From an uncultured Flavobacteriaceae bacterium (GTDB taxonomy: Bacteria > Bacteroidota > Bacteroidia > Flavobacteriales > Flavobacteriaceae): 42,426 bases of DNA. Position numbers and translations under genes: made by a program. Shown piece after piece: positions 15,710 to 23,255 of this stretch. The notes beneath the pieces are model-generated. The model ran no database searches. It was not told the origin of the DNA and saw only the letters and a list, made by a program, of their open reading frames with translations. Within the stretch, counting starts at the first letter, position 1. Each line of letters opens with the position of its first letter. The stretch lies in NCBI GenBank assembly GCA_938010765.1, contig CALLVX010000138.1, positions 1 through 42,426 on the forward strand, in the 5' to 3' direction.

Positions 15710-16759
15710 TTAATGTACTGACTTTCTGTGTTTTGAAGGTGTGAGCGCGGTGTATTTTTTGAAGGCGGTATTGAAGGATGATTTTGAGTTAAAGCCCACA
15801 TCATACATGATTTGTTGAATGTTTAGGTCCTTATTTTCCAATAATAACTTGGCTTCTTGTATTCTGTAATCATTAATAAAGTCAAAAAAATGCTTCCCCA
15901 GTACTTTGTTGATTAGGAATGAAAGTTGCTTTTCGGGAATATTGATTTTCTGAGATAGATGATGCAAGGTCAAAGCTTCCTCCAAATAGGGTTTGTTTGT
16001 AACCATATAATCGCATATGCTAGCTATCTCAGCTTGGTATTTTTCTTTTTCCTGAACGACTTTTTTTCCCAAAGGCTTTAGATCTTGGTTGACATTACTG
16101 AATAAGTCGGGATTTCGCATGGTCTTGATAACAAACCAACAAATTACCGCTAACCCAAATAAGGAGATCCCTAAATTCAACAGCGGATACTCTTGATACT
16201 CATAGAAATTACGGGCAATGGTTCTGAGAACTACAAAAGAATTGCCTATCAGAAAAAGAATAGAGGTGGTCATTAACCAGAGGTAGGTTTTATTCTGCAG
16301 GGAATAATTCTCGAGATGCTGCTGTCTGTACTTCCTAAGCGTATAAAAAATGCTAACGATGTATATGTAATATTGTATTTGTGTAAGTATTTCATACAAA
16401 AGGAAACCTTGCTTTGATATGCCGGCTGTCGAGAATAGGATCAGAAAACCGAGAAATGGAATCGCGTGAATTACTTGTTTTATGCCGACTTTGAAGTTAT
16501 GATAACAAATTGCTTTTACATAGAAATAAAATAAGGGCATTTGCAGGAAGACCGATGTGACCCTAAGATAATTCAGTTGCGCATATTCCTTATACAAATC
16601 GTCTAAAAACAAGGCAGCGATATCGAGCGAAGTCACTATGAGAAATAGCGCAAAAAAAGTATTGGGCCGTTTATTCTTTGTAGCGGCTGTGAGTAGAAAT
16701 ACTGCAAGTAGAATGAGCAGGAAAACGGTTATCAGACCAATATCATCAACTATATTCAT
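15710..16759 (-). CDS. AraC-family regulator with N-terminal membrane domain
   Basis: 349 residues. The first 215 hold six to seven membrane helices, beginning LITVFLLILLAVFLLTA and ending GLAVICWFVIKTM. After a linker (about 225-250) comes an AraC DNA-binding domain with two helix-turn-helices: LHHLSQKINIPEKQLSFLIN, then FFDFINDYRIQEAKLLL, IQQIMYDVGFNSKSSFNTAF and the closing FKKYTALTPSKHR. Such 7TM-AraC proteins are frequent in Flavobacteria and probably sense a membrane or periplasmic signal. It sits directly upstream of the serine hydrolase gene and likely controls it. Confidence 0.9.
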   Translation of the reverse strand: MNIVDDIGLITVFLLILLAVFLLTAATKNKRPNTFFALFLIVTSLDIAALFLDDLYKEYAQLNYLRVTSVFLQMPLFYFYVKAICYHNFKVGIKQVIHAIPFLGFLILFSTAGISKQGFLLYEILTQIQYYIYIVSIFYTLRKYRQQHLENYSLQNKTYLWLMTTSILFLIGNSFVVLRTIARNFYEYQEYPLLNLGISLFGLAVICWFVIKTMRNPDLFSNVNQDLKPLGKKVVQEKEKYQAEIASICDYMVTNKPYLEEALTLHHLSQKINIPEKQLSFLINKVLGKHFFDFINDYRIQEAKLLLENKDLNIQQIMYDVGFNSKSSFNTAFKKYTALTPSKHRKSVH

Positions 16760-16782
16760 TATTCAAAATGCGGTAACAGCGG

Positions 16783-16899
16783 GGCTGAGGTTAGTTCGCT
16801 CTGGGAAATCTGTAAGATGTGTCAAAGAGAACTAAGTTAATAAAATTATGCTGGATTTTCCAACGGAAAGAGGGTATTTTAGTCCATAGTGGTTTAGTT
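16783..16899. repeat. Imperfect inverted repeat A, attC-like, with 27-base repeat copy 2
   Basis: A left arm at 16783-16810 (GGCTGAGG...GGGAAATC) is partly complementary to a right arm at 16853-16885 (GGATTTTCC...TTTTAGTCC). The right end carries the 27-base repeat (16873-16899) also seen at 6489-6515. It is placed on the 3' side of the DUF4440-like gene. The pairing is imperfect and was judged by eye. Confidence 0.45.
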
Positions 16900-16959
16900 A
16901 GCTTGTTGCCAACGGTGTTGTTGTCTCCTGCCTTTTTAAGCATTGCATTAATCGGCCGA

Positions 16960-17412
16960 CTAATGTTCAATTTCATGAGTGTCCCTAACCTTACTAAATG
17001 TCAAGTCCAACAATTTCCAACCAGTTTCTCCCTTTTTATAGATTTCGGTTACTGTAAATTCATTGGAAACGTCGTTCCCTCTTACATGGGCAACCAAGGT
17101 TATTCGATTCCAGAGCACGGCAGTATTATCAAAAAGTTCTACTGTAACATCATGAACATCGGCTAGTTTGTACCAAATACTACCAGTTTTAATTATTTCG
17201 AGTTCTCTGTCTTTGTTCCAAGTCCCGCTCATATGAACGAATTTTGACCTGTCATCAAAAAGTCTGGCTAGTTCGTCCACATTTTTGTCCGCCATCCATG
17301 TCCACTTGTTCTTTGAAAGAGTTTTAATTTCTTCTTCTGCCGTAGAATCCTGTGAGAATGATAGGCTCGAGCAAGCGATAACTAAAATTAATCCGATAAC
17401 TGATTTTTTCAT
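16960..17412 (-). CDS. Secreted NTF2/SnoaL-like (DUF4440-type) protein
   Basis: 150 residues. An N-terminal signal (MKKSVIGLILVIACSSLSFS) has a cysteine at 14 that could also be a lipobox. The rest is one small cone-shaped alpha+beta domain: a helix with LSKNKWTWMADKNVDELARLF, DDRSKFVHMSGTWNKDRE, ELFDNTAVLWNRITLVAHV and a last strand GWKLLDLTFSKV, which match SnoaL/DUF4440 proteins. Catalytic role is unknown. It is the first of three minus-strand single genes separated by palindromic spacers and is probably a mobile cassette gene. Confidence 0.8.
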   Translation of the reverse strand: MKKSVIGLILVIACSSLSFSQDSTAEEEIKTLSKNKWTWMADKNVDELARLFDDRSKFVHMSGTWNKDRELEIIKTGSIWYKLADVHDVTVELFDNTAVLWNRITLVAHVRGNDVSNEFTVTEIYKKGETGWKLLDLTFSKVRDTHEIEH

Positions 17413-17441
17413 TTGTATATTTTTTAGGTAGCCTAACGGTT

Positions 17442-17552
17442 CGGCTAAGGTTCGTTGCTGTGATTCGTCCGCAGGACAATCCAGCCGAGCCTAAAGATAG
17501 CTTTTTGCGGGTGATTTCCGTTTGGGAAATCCGCAAGCAATGAATTTTAGCC
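17442..17552. repeat. Large attC-like cruciform C
   Basis: GGCTAAGGTTCGTTGC (17443-17458) pairs with GCAATGAATTTTAGCC (17537-17552) along all 16 positions on the plus strand if three G-T wobbles are allowed; the minus strand would have three A-C mismatches. Inside, TTGCGG and ATTTCC (17505-17519) pair with GGAAATCCGCAA (17525-17536), leaving a three-base GTG bulge and a 5-base loop. A second small hairpin, GATTCGTCC/GGACAATC, sits at 17462-17481. Folded single strands with bulged bases and one favoured strand are what integron attC sites look like; the link is inference. Confidence 0.6.
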
Positions 17553-17629
17553 ATTGTGCCTGTTGCACAAGTTAGTCAAAAAACGGGTTTTTGATCTTGC
17601 CGATCGGGGAAAGGATCGTAACTTTAAGT

Positions 17630-17746
17630 ATGCAGGGAAAAAAGCAATACGAAGAAAAGCTCTTCAACGACTTCAGGTTGAGCGAGCGTGTACCGGAAGA
17701 GAATTTCTACAGGCGTTTGAAAGGGGTGATCGACCTAACACATTGA
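17630..17746 (+). pseudogene. IS1182-family transposase, N-terminal scrap
   Basis: The 38 residues beginning MQGKKQYEEKLFNDF and continuing LSERVPEENFYRRLKGV match the first residues of Bacteroidota IS1182 transposases. The frame stops with TGA at 17744 after 'DLTH', where the full protein would continue for over 400 residues. A longer frame across the same DNA (17554-17793) is just another reading of this scrap. It lies between palindromes C and D. Confidence 0.75.
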
Positions 17747-17856
17747 CCCAGTTCATGGGTATGCGCAAGATTGTAAAAGTATTTTTTTCATAATATTTTT
17801 TACCTTCTAGACGTAATTATCAAGATTTAGTTGCGTTTAAATTGCTTACAATGGTT

Positions 17857-17966
17857 GGGCTAAGCGTAGTGCGGAGGCAAGGAAACGTTGAGTTTCCGTC
17901 TGATCTGCGAGCCAGAGCTTTTTGTTTTGTAATTATTTTTTCTTTTTAAATTGCCAACTTAGCGCA
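17857..17966. repeat. Attc-like inverted repeat D
   Basis: GGAAAC (17881-17886) and GTTTCC (17892-17897) form a perfect stem around GTTGA, flanked by GCGGA (17871-17875) and TCTGC (17904-17908), which pair with one G-T wobble. Further out, GGGCTAAGCG (from 17857) faces ACTTAGC (to about 17963), a shorter match. Same general plan as repeat C. Confidence 0.45.
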
Positions 17967-18088
17967 GTGTTATCACGAATTCCTTATTGAAAATAGAAAT
18001 CACATGAGTAAATCCAAAAGATTTGGCGGAGTTAGTAAATATACCCAAGCCTTTAAACATAGTACTCTATGCCCTATTTGCTATAGGC

Positions 18089-18105
18089 ATTGTTAGCATT
18101 TGTAT
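18089..18105 (+). repeat. Flanking inverted repeat, left copy (3' side of gene)
   Basis: ATTGTTAGCATTTGTAT here is the reverse complement, with one mismatch, of 18777-18793 (ATATAAATGCTAACAAT). The two copies bracket the gene at 18116-18778. The right copy overlaps the gene's start codon. Confidence 0.7.
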
Positions 18106-18115
18106 TTTTCTTCGC

Positions 18116-18778
18116 TTAGCCAGAAATCCATTCTTTTTCGAATAGAATTAGTTGTAATTCGGTTAGAAAGACAAACATGTCATTTTCCAAATCCTGACAA
18201 TATCGCTCGTATGATTTTCCTTGTATTGTAGGTTTAAATTCCGACTTGGTTTTAATGATATCATAGTGAGTTATCTTGTCCCTTATCGATTTAACCGAAC
18301 AGCCCCAAGAATCTTTAGACATTATTTCCCTGAACTTAGACTCAATTTCTCTCGCTTTCTGTGATTCATTTTTTGCGATTATTTTATAAAAATCTTTTGT
18401 CCCATCAATTGGCTTAGTATATTCCAGCACTAAACACGACAGTTTTTGGGCAAAATCAATGAATGCTCGAAGTTGCATGATTAAGTTTTCGAAATACATT
18501 AAGTCTGTCAGAGATAAATTATTCTGCCATTCCGCTGTATGTTTCTGCAATTCAGATTTGTCTTTTTTCAGGTTGTGCATTTGCCACAGAAATTCAAGAT
18601 TCGTAGCAACCGATATGAATTTAAAAAGTAATGAATCCGTTTGAGAAACTATTTTCGCTCCTAATTGTTCATTTTGTACTCCGCTGGCATAAGATTCTGC
18701 ATTTTCATAGAACTTCATACAAGCAAGTCTAGAATCATTTTGGACTTTATTTGAAATTTCGATGAAGTCTGTTTTCAT
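18116..18778 (-). CDS. Hypothetical alpha-helical protein with HEPN-like R-x4-H motif
   Basis: 220 residues with no signal or membrane helix, predicted to be nearly all helical. I do not recognise a family. One feature stands out: RDKITHYD, with R166 and H171 spaced R-x4-H at the start of a helix, the spacing found in HEPN-domain RNases and in many HEPN-like proteins of defence islands. An upstream hydrophobic helical pair (LSLTDLMYFENLIMQLRAFIDF) would fit a HEPN bundle. The motif is short and may be chance. The gene is flanked by a 17-base inverted repeat and lies among attC-like palindromes, so it is probably a mobile single-gene unit. Confidence 0.65.
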   Translation of the reverse strand: MKTDFIEISNKVQNDSRLACMKFYENAESYASGVQNEQLGAKIVSQTDSLLFKFISVATNLEFLWQMHNLKKDKSELQKHTAEWQNNLSLTDLMYFENLIMQLRAFIDFAQKLSCLVLEYTKPIDGTKDFYKIIAKNESQKAREIESKFREIMSKDSWGCSVKSIRDKITHYDIIKTKSEFKPTIQGKSYERYCQDLENDMFVFLTELQLILFEKEWISG

Positions 18779-18793
18779 ATAAATGCTAACAAT
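18777..18793 (-). repeat. Flanking inverted repeat, right copy (5' side of gene)
   Basis: Reads ATTGTTAGCATTTATAT on the minus strand, where it runs into the ATG of the 220-residue gene. One base differs from the left copy at 18089-18105. Confidence 0.7.
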
Positions 18794-18797
18794 TGGC

Positions 18798-18819
18798 TAA
18801 ACGTACCATGGTACGTTTA
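18798..18819. repeat. Perfect 22-bp palindrome upstream of the HEPN-like gene
   Basis: The half site TAAACGTACCA is followed exactly by its reverse complement TGGTACGTTTA, with no loop. It lies about 20 bases before the minus-strand start codon at 18778. A loopless palindrome suits a dimeric DNA-binding protein or a recombination site better than a terminator. Confidence 0.8.
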
Positions 18820-18882
18820 TATCTTTTTTAGTAACATTGACCTTCAATTCGTTCATAATCTCAAAACTTAGTGGCGGCCAAG

Positions 18883-18920
18883 CCCATAGTTAACTTTTTG
18901 CCAGCGATTTCTGCTATGGG
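18883..18920. repeat. Inverted repeat E (attC-like spacer)
   Basis: CCCATAG (18883-18889) pairs with CTATGGG (18914-18920) around 24 bases. Flanking words (GTGGCGGCCAAG before, ATGCGGAAGGCG after) resemble the other spacers. It lies 3' of the gene at 18985-19596. Confidence 0.4.
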
Positions 18921-18984
18921 ATGCGGAAGGCGAGGAAAAACGGCGCAATCACAAGTAACTAGCGCTATTGATGACTGTAGTATT

Positions 18985-19596
18985 TTATTCTTTATAAAGC
19001 CTATTGATTTTCGGTTGAATTATCCAGATTCCAATAAAATAGAACCACAAAAGAAAAAATTCACCTATAAAATTTCCAAATTCAACCTCTCTTTGCAATT
19101 CTACTGTTTTTATAGTTTTCGCTACAAAATAGATAGTATAGAAAATGCAAAACATTGAAAATAAATGTAATAAAAAGATTACTGCAATAATTGCTCCTGA
19201 ATTCAGGAAGTCGTTTTGCCCTTTTCCTGAAAAAAATCCACTTAGAAATAACAGTAAGCACAGCATGTAACTGGCAGGAATAAAAAAAAGTATTTTAAAT
19301 TTTTTGATTTTCATTTTAACCGTGGCAGGTATCTTTTTCTGTAATCGGGTAGCAATTGACCAATACCAAGCGAAGAAAAGAAAACCAAATACAATCATGC
19401 TGTAAGGAAAAGGGTCTATTTGATAATACTGTTCATTTATAACTTGGGTAAAACTTTCGTTGTCGAAGTTCGGTTCAGAAACTGATTCTTGAATCGAAGA
19501 AAATGTAGAAAGCCAATAAAATTGTACAGCGATGGGTAGTACGATCAGCACTAAAAATAATTGCCAGTGTTTTACTTTTAAAAAGAGGGTAGTCAT
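18985..19596 (-). CDS. Hypothetical four-helix membrane protein
   Basis: 203 residues with four likely membrane helices: HWQLFLVLIVLPIAVQFYWL, PYSMIVFGFLFFAWYW, ILFFIPASYMLCLLLFLSG, and the longer AIIAVIFLLHLFSMFCIFYT / FFLLWFYFIGIWII region near the C terminus, so perhaps five. No motif points to a function. Its lower GC and lack of a recognisable family, its minus-strand position and the palindromic spacer on its 3' side make it the third gene of the cassette-like region. Confidence 0.7.
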   Translation of the reverse strand: MTTLFLKVKHWQLFLVLIVLPIAVQFYWLSTFSSIQESVSEPNFDNESFTQVINEQYYQIDPFPYSMIVFGFLFFAWYWSIATRLQKKIPATVKMKIKKFKILFFIPASYMLCLLLFLSGFFSGKGQNDFLNSGAIIAVIFLLHLFSMFCIFYTIYFVAKTIKTVELQREVEFGNFIGEFFLLWFYFIGIWIIQPKINRLYKE

Positions 19597-20032
19597 TTTC
19601 TGTTTGCTTTGGAGACATTATAGCTGCCATCTCGATCATCATTTAGGTATGCGGAATCAGGCAAGATTTTCCATTTTCATATCCGGTAGGTTAAAATTAG
19701 TTGATTTTAAGGCAGGCAGGCTTGAAGAGCAAGTTATTTTTAAGGTAAAGACGACTTAAATGGGACATAAGACGGATGATACCCAAAATAAGGCGGCAAG
19801 GGCCATTGAACTTGAACCTGAACATGTATTTGAGTTTGGCATTTGTGTTTGATTTTTTAACAGATTACCCGACTTGCAACCTTTTGTATTTGTATTTGAG
19901 TTTGACATTTGTATTTGAGTTTGAACATGAACGTGCGTTCGTCCTTTCCAAGAATCAAAAAAAGAACTTTATTTTTTTGTTAAGGAACTTCTAGAAAGCA
20001 GTTGATTATCTTTGCCCTCATAATTAGAGCCA
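19597..20032. other. Intergenic with degenerate short tandem words and tgt promoter
   Basis: 436 bases without a gene. Around 19807-19935 the sequence repeats variants of GTATTTGAGTTTG and GAACTTGAAC(C)TGAAC in loose tandem. A GGCAGGCAGGC motif lies at 19712-19722. The right end holds the tgt promoter. Confidence 0.6.
20007..20014 (+). promoter_or_regulatory. -7 promoter element of tgt
   Basis: TATCTTTG fits the Bacteroidota -7 consensus TAnnTTTG and lies 19 bases before the start codon. A well-placed -33 TTTG was not found. Confidence 0.5.
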
Positions 20033-21163
20033 TTGAAATTTACCTTACAGCAATCAGACCCCCTTAGCAAAGCGCGAGCGGGAACCATGGTTACGGATCA
20101 TGGAACGATCGAGACGCCTATTTTTATGCCCGTAGGCACAGTGGCCTCGGTCAAAGGAGTGCATCAACGAGAACTCAAAGAAGATATTGACCCCGATGTT
20201 ATCCTCGGGAATACCTACCACCTTTTTTTAAGGCCCAAAACTACCATTCTTAAACAGGCCGGTGGTTTGCACAAATTTATGGGATGGGACCGCAATATTT
20301 TGACAGATAGTGGCGGCTACCAAGTATACTCGCTCTCGGCCAACCGAAAGATCAAAGAAGAAGGGGTGAAATTCAAATCTCATATCGATGGATCTACACA
20401 TATGTTTACCCCGGAGAATGTTATGGAGATCCAGCGGGTGATCGGGGCAGATATTATTATGGCGTTTGACGAGTGTACGCCCTATCCTTGTGATTATAAC
20501 TATGCCAAACGTTCAATGCATATGACGCATCGTTGGCTCGAACGCTGTATCGCGCATTTAAAGAAAACGCCCTTCGAATATAATTATGAGCAAACTTTTT
20601 TCCCCATTGTACAAGGGTCTACCTATACCGATCTACGGAAGCAATCTGCGGAATACATCGCTGGAGTAGGGGCAGAGGGGAATGCCATAGGAGGCCTTTC
20701 GGTAGGGGAGCCGGCAGAAGAGATGTATGCGATGGCCGAAGTAGTATGCGACATTTTACCATGGGACAAGCCACGGTATTTGATGGGCGTTGGTACCCCG
20801 ATCAATATTCTAGAAAATATTGCCTTGGGAGTTGATATGTTCGATTGTGTGATGCCTACACGAAATGCGCGGAATGGGATGTTGTTTACCGCGCATGGTA
20901 CCATTAACATCAAAAATAAAAAATGGGAAGACGATTTCTCCCAGATCGATGAAATGGGCACCACCTTTGTTGATCGCGAGTATTCGAAGGCTTACCTACG
21001 CCATTTATTCGCCGCAAACGAGTATTTGGGAAAACAAATTGCCACGATTCATAACCTCGGATTTTACCTCTGGTTGGTTCGCGAGGCCAGAAAACATATT
21101 TTAGCGGGAGATTTTGCCAGTTGGAAATCGATGATGGTCAAACAAATGGATAAACGATTGTAG
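20033..21163 (+). CDS. tgt: tRNA-guanine transglycosylase (queuine tRNA-ribosyltransferase)
   Basis: 376 residues, normal for bacterial Tgt, which exchanges guanine 34 for the queuosine precursor preQ1 in GUN-anticodon tRNAs. The TIM-barrel landmarks are present: GTIETPIFMPVGT, ILTDSGGYQVYSL with the catalytic aspartate, ADIIMAFDECTPYP, GLSVGEP, YLMGVGTP and VDMFDCVMPTRNARNG with the second catalytic aspartate. The zinc site is atypical: the C-terminal CxCxxC pattern of many Tgt enzymes is not seen, with KKWEDDFSQIDE in that place, as in related Bacteroidota copies. The start is TTG at 20033, fixed by the N terminus MKFTLQQSDP. The permease gene follows after two bases. Confidence 0.95.
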   Translation: MKFTLQQSDPLSKARAGTMVTDHGTIETPIFMPVGTVASVKGVHQRELKEDIDPDVILGNTYHLFLRPKTTILKQAGGLHKFMGWDRNILTDSGGYQVYSLSANRKIKEEGVKFKSHIDGSTHMFTPENVMEIQRVIGADIIMAFDECTPYPCDYNYAKRSMHMTHRWLERCIAHLKKTPFEYNYEQTFFPIVQGSTYTDLRKQSAEYIAGVGAEGNAIGGLSVGEPAEEMYAMAEVVCDILPWDKPRYLMGVGTPINILENIALGVDMFDCVMPTRNARNGMLFTAHGTINIKNKKWEDDFSQIDEMGTTFVDREYSKAYLRHLFAANEYLGKQIATIHNLGFYLWLVREARKHILAGDFASWKSMMVKQMDKRL

Positions 21164-21165
21164 CC

Positions 21166-22245
21166 TTGACGATACTAGACAAGTACATTCTAAAGCGTTA
21201 TTTGATCACATTCGCCGTGATGATCATGCTATTTGTGCCCATAGGAATTATGGCGAATCTAGCGGAGCAGATCGGCAAGATGATCGACAATGAGGCTCCA
21301 TTAAATGAAATCCTAATTTACTACGGCAATTTTACCCTCTATATAGGAAGCCTTTTGTTTCCGATTTTCCTTTTCCTTTCAATCATCTTTTTTACCTCGA
21401 AACTGGCGAGTAACACCGAAATCGTAGCGATTTTAAGTTCAGGTGTTTCCTTTGGCCGTTTTCTACGCCCTTATTTTATTGGAGCATCAATTATAGCGGT
21501 AATGATGTTCCTATTGGCAATGTTCATTGTACCAAAGGCCAGTGCTGGGTTCAATGAGTTTAAATACAAATACTTGAAGAGAGGAAAACAAGATCGGGAA
21601 ACCATTAATATATTCACCCAGTTAAACGCTACCGACTTTATTTACGTAAGCAGTTTTGATCCCAAACGACAAATTGGGTATAACTTCACCTTTGAACGTT
21701 TTAACAAAGACAATACGCTCGATTTTAAAATTTCGGCCGCCAATATTCGATGGATAGAGAAAGATACGGCATACAGGCTCACCTCCTATAAAAAGAGAGC
21801 TTTACGTGGTGAGAATGAGATAATGGAGACCAAACGACGCCTCGACACGCTATTTAATTTTGATATCAATGACCTTACCCCGGTTTCCTATGCGGCAGAG
21901 ACCAAAGACCTTTTTCAATTAAATGAGTTTATTGCCGATCAGCAAAAAAAAGGCGCCTCGAACATCAATGCATACAAATTAGTAAAGTATAAACGTTGGG
22001 CGCTTCCGGTAAGTGCCTTTATTTTAACGATTATAGCCGTGGCGGTATCTTCCATTAAACGCAGGGGCGGTATGGGAGTGAACCTGGCCTTTGGTATTTT
22101 TGTGGCCTTTATTTTCATTTTCTTTGACAAGGTTTTCGGCACCTTGGCAGAACAGGCCGGTTTTTCACCTATTTTGGCCGTTATTATTCCGAATGTAATC
22201 TTCGGTATATTGGCATTTTACCTGCTTCAAAATGCAAAACGCTAA
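21166..22245 (+). CDS. LptF/LptG-family permease (YjgP/YjgQ)
   Basis: 359 residues. The N terminus LDKYILKRYLITFAVMIMLFVPIGIM and the following SLLFPIFLFLSIIFFTSKLASNTEIVAILSSGVSF (in parts) are the standard LptF/LptG signature. After a periplasmic beta domain come three C-terminal helices (WALPVSAFILTIIAVAVSS, NLAFGIFVAFIFIFF, LAVIIPNVIFGILAF). The family forms the inner-membrane part of the LPS transporter with LptB. Whether this copy is F or G cannot be told. The start is a TTG two bases after the tgt stop codon, so it is translated from the same mRNA. Confidence 0.92.
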   Translation: MTILDKYILKRYLITFAVMIMLFVPIGIMANLAEQIGKMIDNEAPLNEILIYYGNFTLYIGSLLFPIFLFLSIIFFTSKLASNTEIVAILSSGVSFGRFLRPYFIGASIIAVMMFLLAMFIVPKASAGFNEFKYKYLKRGKQDRETINIFTQLNATDFIYVSSFDPKRQIGYNFTFERFNKDNTLDFKISAANIRWIEKDTAYRLTSYKKRALRGENEIMETKRRLDTLFNFDINDLTPVSYAAETKDLFQLNEFIADQQKKGASNINAYKLVKYKRWALPVSAFILTIIAVAVSSIKRRGGMGVNLAFGIFVAFIFIFFDKVFGTLAEQAGFSPILAVIIPNVIFGILAFYLLQNAKR

Positions 22246-22311
22246 GGGCCGCCTCCTTACTAAAAGGCATGATGTTCTCGTTGAGCACAAAGTAATAATA
22301 CCGATACACAT

Positions 22312-23211
22312 ATGACCACTAAGGTACGGGACTATATTCACCTTCATTTTATTGTCTTTATCTGGGGTTTTACCGCGGTACTGGGTAAATTAATTACGAT
22401 AGACGCGCTGCCGTTGGTATGGTACCGTATGTTGATCGCTTCCGTATTAATAGGGGTATTCGTAGTCTTTCGAAAGTTCCCAACTAAGGTAACTACCAAG
22501 ACCCTGTATAAACTTTTACTCGCAGGGGGTATTATTGCCTTACATTGGGTAACTTTTTTTGAGGCCATCAAAGTATCTACGGTATCAGTGGCACTGGCAA
22601 CCATGTCAACAGGGGCCTTTTTTACGGCTATTTTAGAACCTTTTTGGTACAAACGAAAAATGTTGTGGTACGAACTCTTGTTCGGGGGTATCGTTATAAT
22701 AGGACTGGGAATCATCTTTCGGGTCGAGACCCAATATGCCTACGGCATCGCCCTTGCCTTGTTTTCTGCTTTTTTGGCGGCCATCTTCTCCTTGATCAAT
22801 GGGCAATTGGTTCAAACGAACAAACCCTCGGTTATTTCCTTGTACGAGTTGTCGGCAGGGGTGGTACTACTTTCGATATACCTCCTGTTTACCGGCAGTT
22901 TTACAAGTGAATTCTTTCAGCTCTCACAAAATGACTGGGGCTACATTCTTGTGTTGGCCTCCGTATGTACGGCCTATGCCTTTATCGCATCGGTGAAAGT
23001 GATGAAATACCTATCGCCTTATACAGTGATGCTGACCGTTAATCTAGAACCAGTGTATGGTATTGTATTGGCGTTTCTTTTTCTAGGGGAAAGCGAGAAA
23101 ATGAACCCGATGTTCTACGTTGGTGCTTTTGTTATTTTAGGCACCGTTTTAGCCAACGGTATTATTAAAAATACCGGGAAGTTAAAAAACAGGGATAAGG
23201 GTTCTCTATAA
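22312..23211 (+). CDS. EamA/RhaT-type DMT-superfamily transporter
   Basis: 299 residues with ten membrane helices in two repeated EamA halves. The first begins HLHFIVFIWGFTAVLGKLI with PLVWYRMLIAS; the second begins with GIALALFSAFLAAIFSLING and ends with YTVMLTVNLEPVYGIVLAFLFLGE, a typical EamA signature. The C terminus GAFVILGTVLANGI is also standard. Substrate is unknown. It lies 66 bases after the permease gene and may share its transcript. Confidence 0.9.
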   Translation: MTTKVRDYIHLHFIVFIWGFTAVLGKLITIDALPLVWYRMLIASVLIGVFVVFRKFPTKVTTKTLYKLLLAGGIIALHWVTFFEAIKVSTVSVALATMSTGAFFTAILEPFWYKRKMLWYELLFGGIVIIGLGIIFRVETQYAYGIALALFSAFLAAIFSLINGQLVQTNKPSVISLYELSAGVVLLSIYLLFTGSFTSEFFQLSQNDWGYILVLASVCTAYAFIASVKVMKYLSPYTVMLTVNLEPVYGIVLAFLFLGESEKMNPMFYVGAFVILGTVLANGIIKNTGKLKNRDKGSL

Positions 23212-23216
23212 AGTTT

Positions 23217-23224
23217 TATCTTTG
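23217..23224 (+). promoter_or_regulatory. -7 promoter element of accA
   Basis: TATCTTTG matches TAnnTTTG and lies 31 bases before the accA start codon, in the gap after the transporter gene. Confidence 0.5.
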
Positions 23225-23255
23225 CCTCTTTAAAGAACTAAACCTATCTTGAACT

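Larger units (their letters stand above)
17413..18115. other. Spacer region of palindromes and an IS scrap
   Basis: The 703 bases between two minus-strand genes hold repeats C and D, the IS1182 scrap and, at 18069-18090, a hairpin ATGCCCTAT/ATAGGCAT. No intact gene was found. Confidence 0.6.

Noticed and set aside
13960-15804. 614-residue form of the serine hydrolase
   Set aside because: The first 71 residues overlap the AraC-type gene and hide the signal peptide that begins at MKRTLQ (15591).
17554-17793. 79-residue plus-strand frame starting at GTG
   Set aside because: It reads the IS1182 scrap in the wrong frame; the frame at 17630 gives the recognisable transposase start.
16783-19596. 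Classical integron with attC sites
   Set aside because: The spacers do not carry the RYYYAAC and GTTRRRY core boxes, and no integrase is present; kept only as attC-like.
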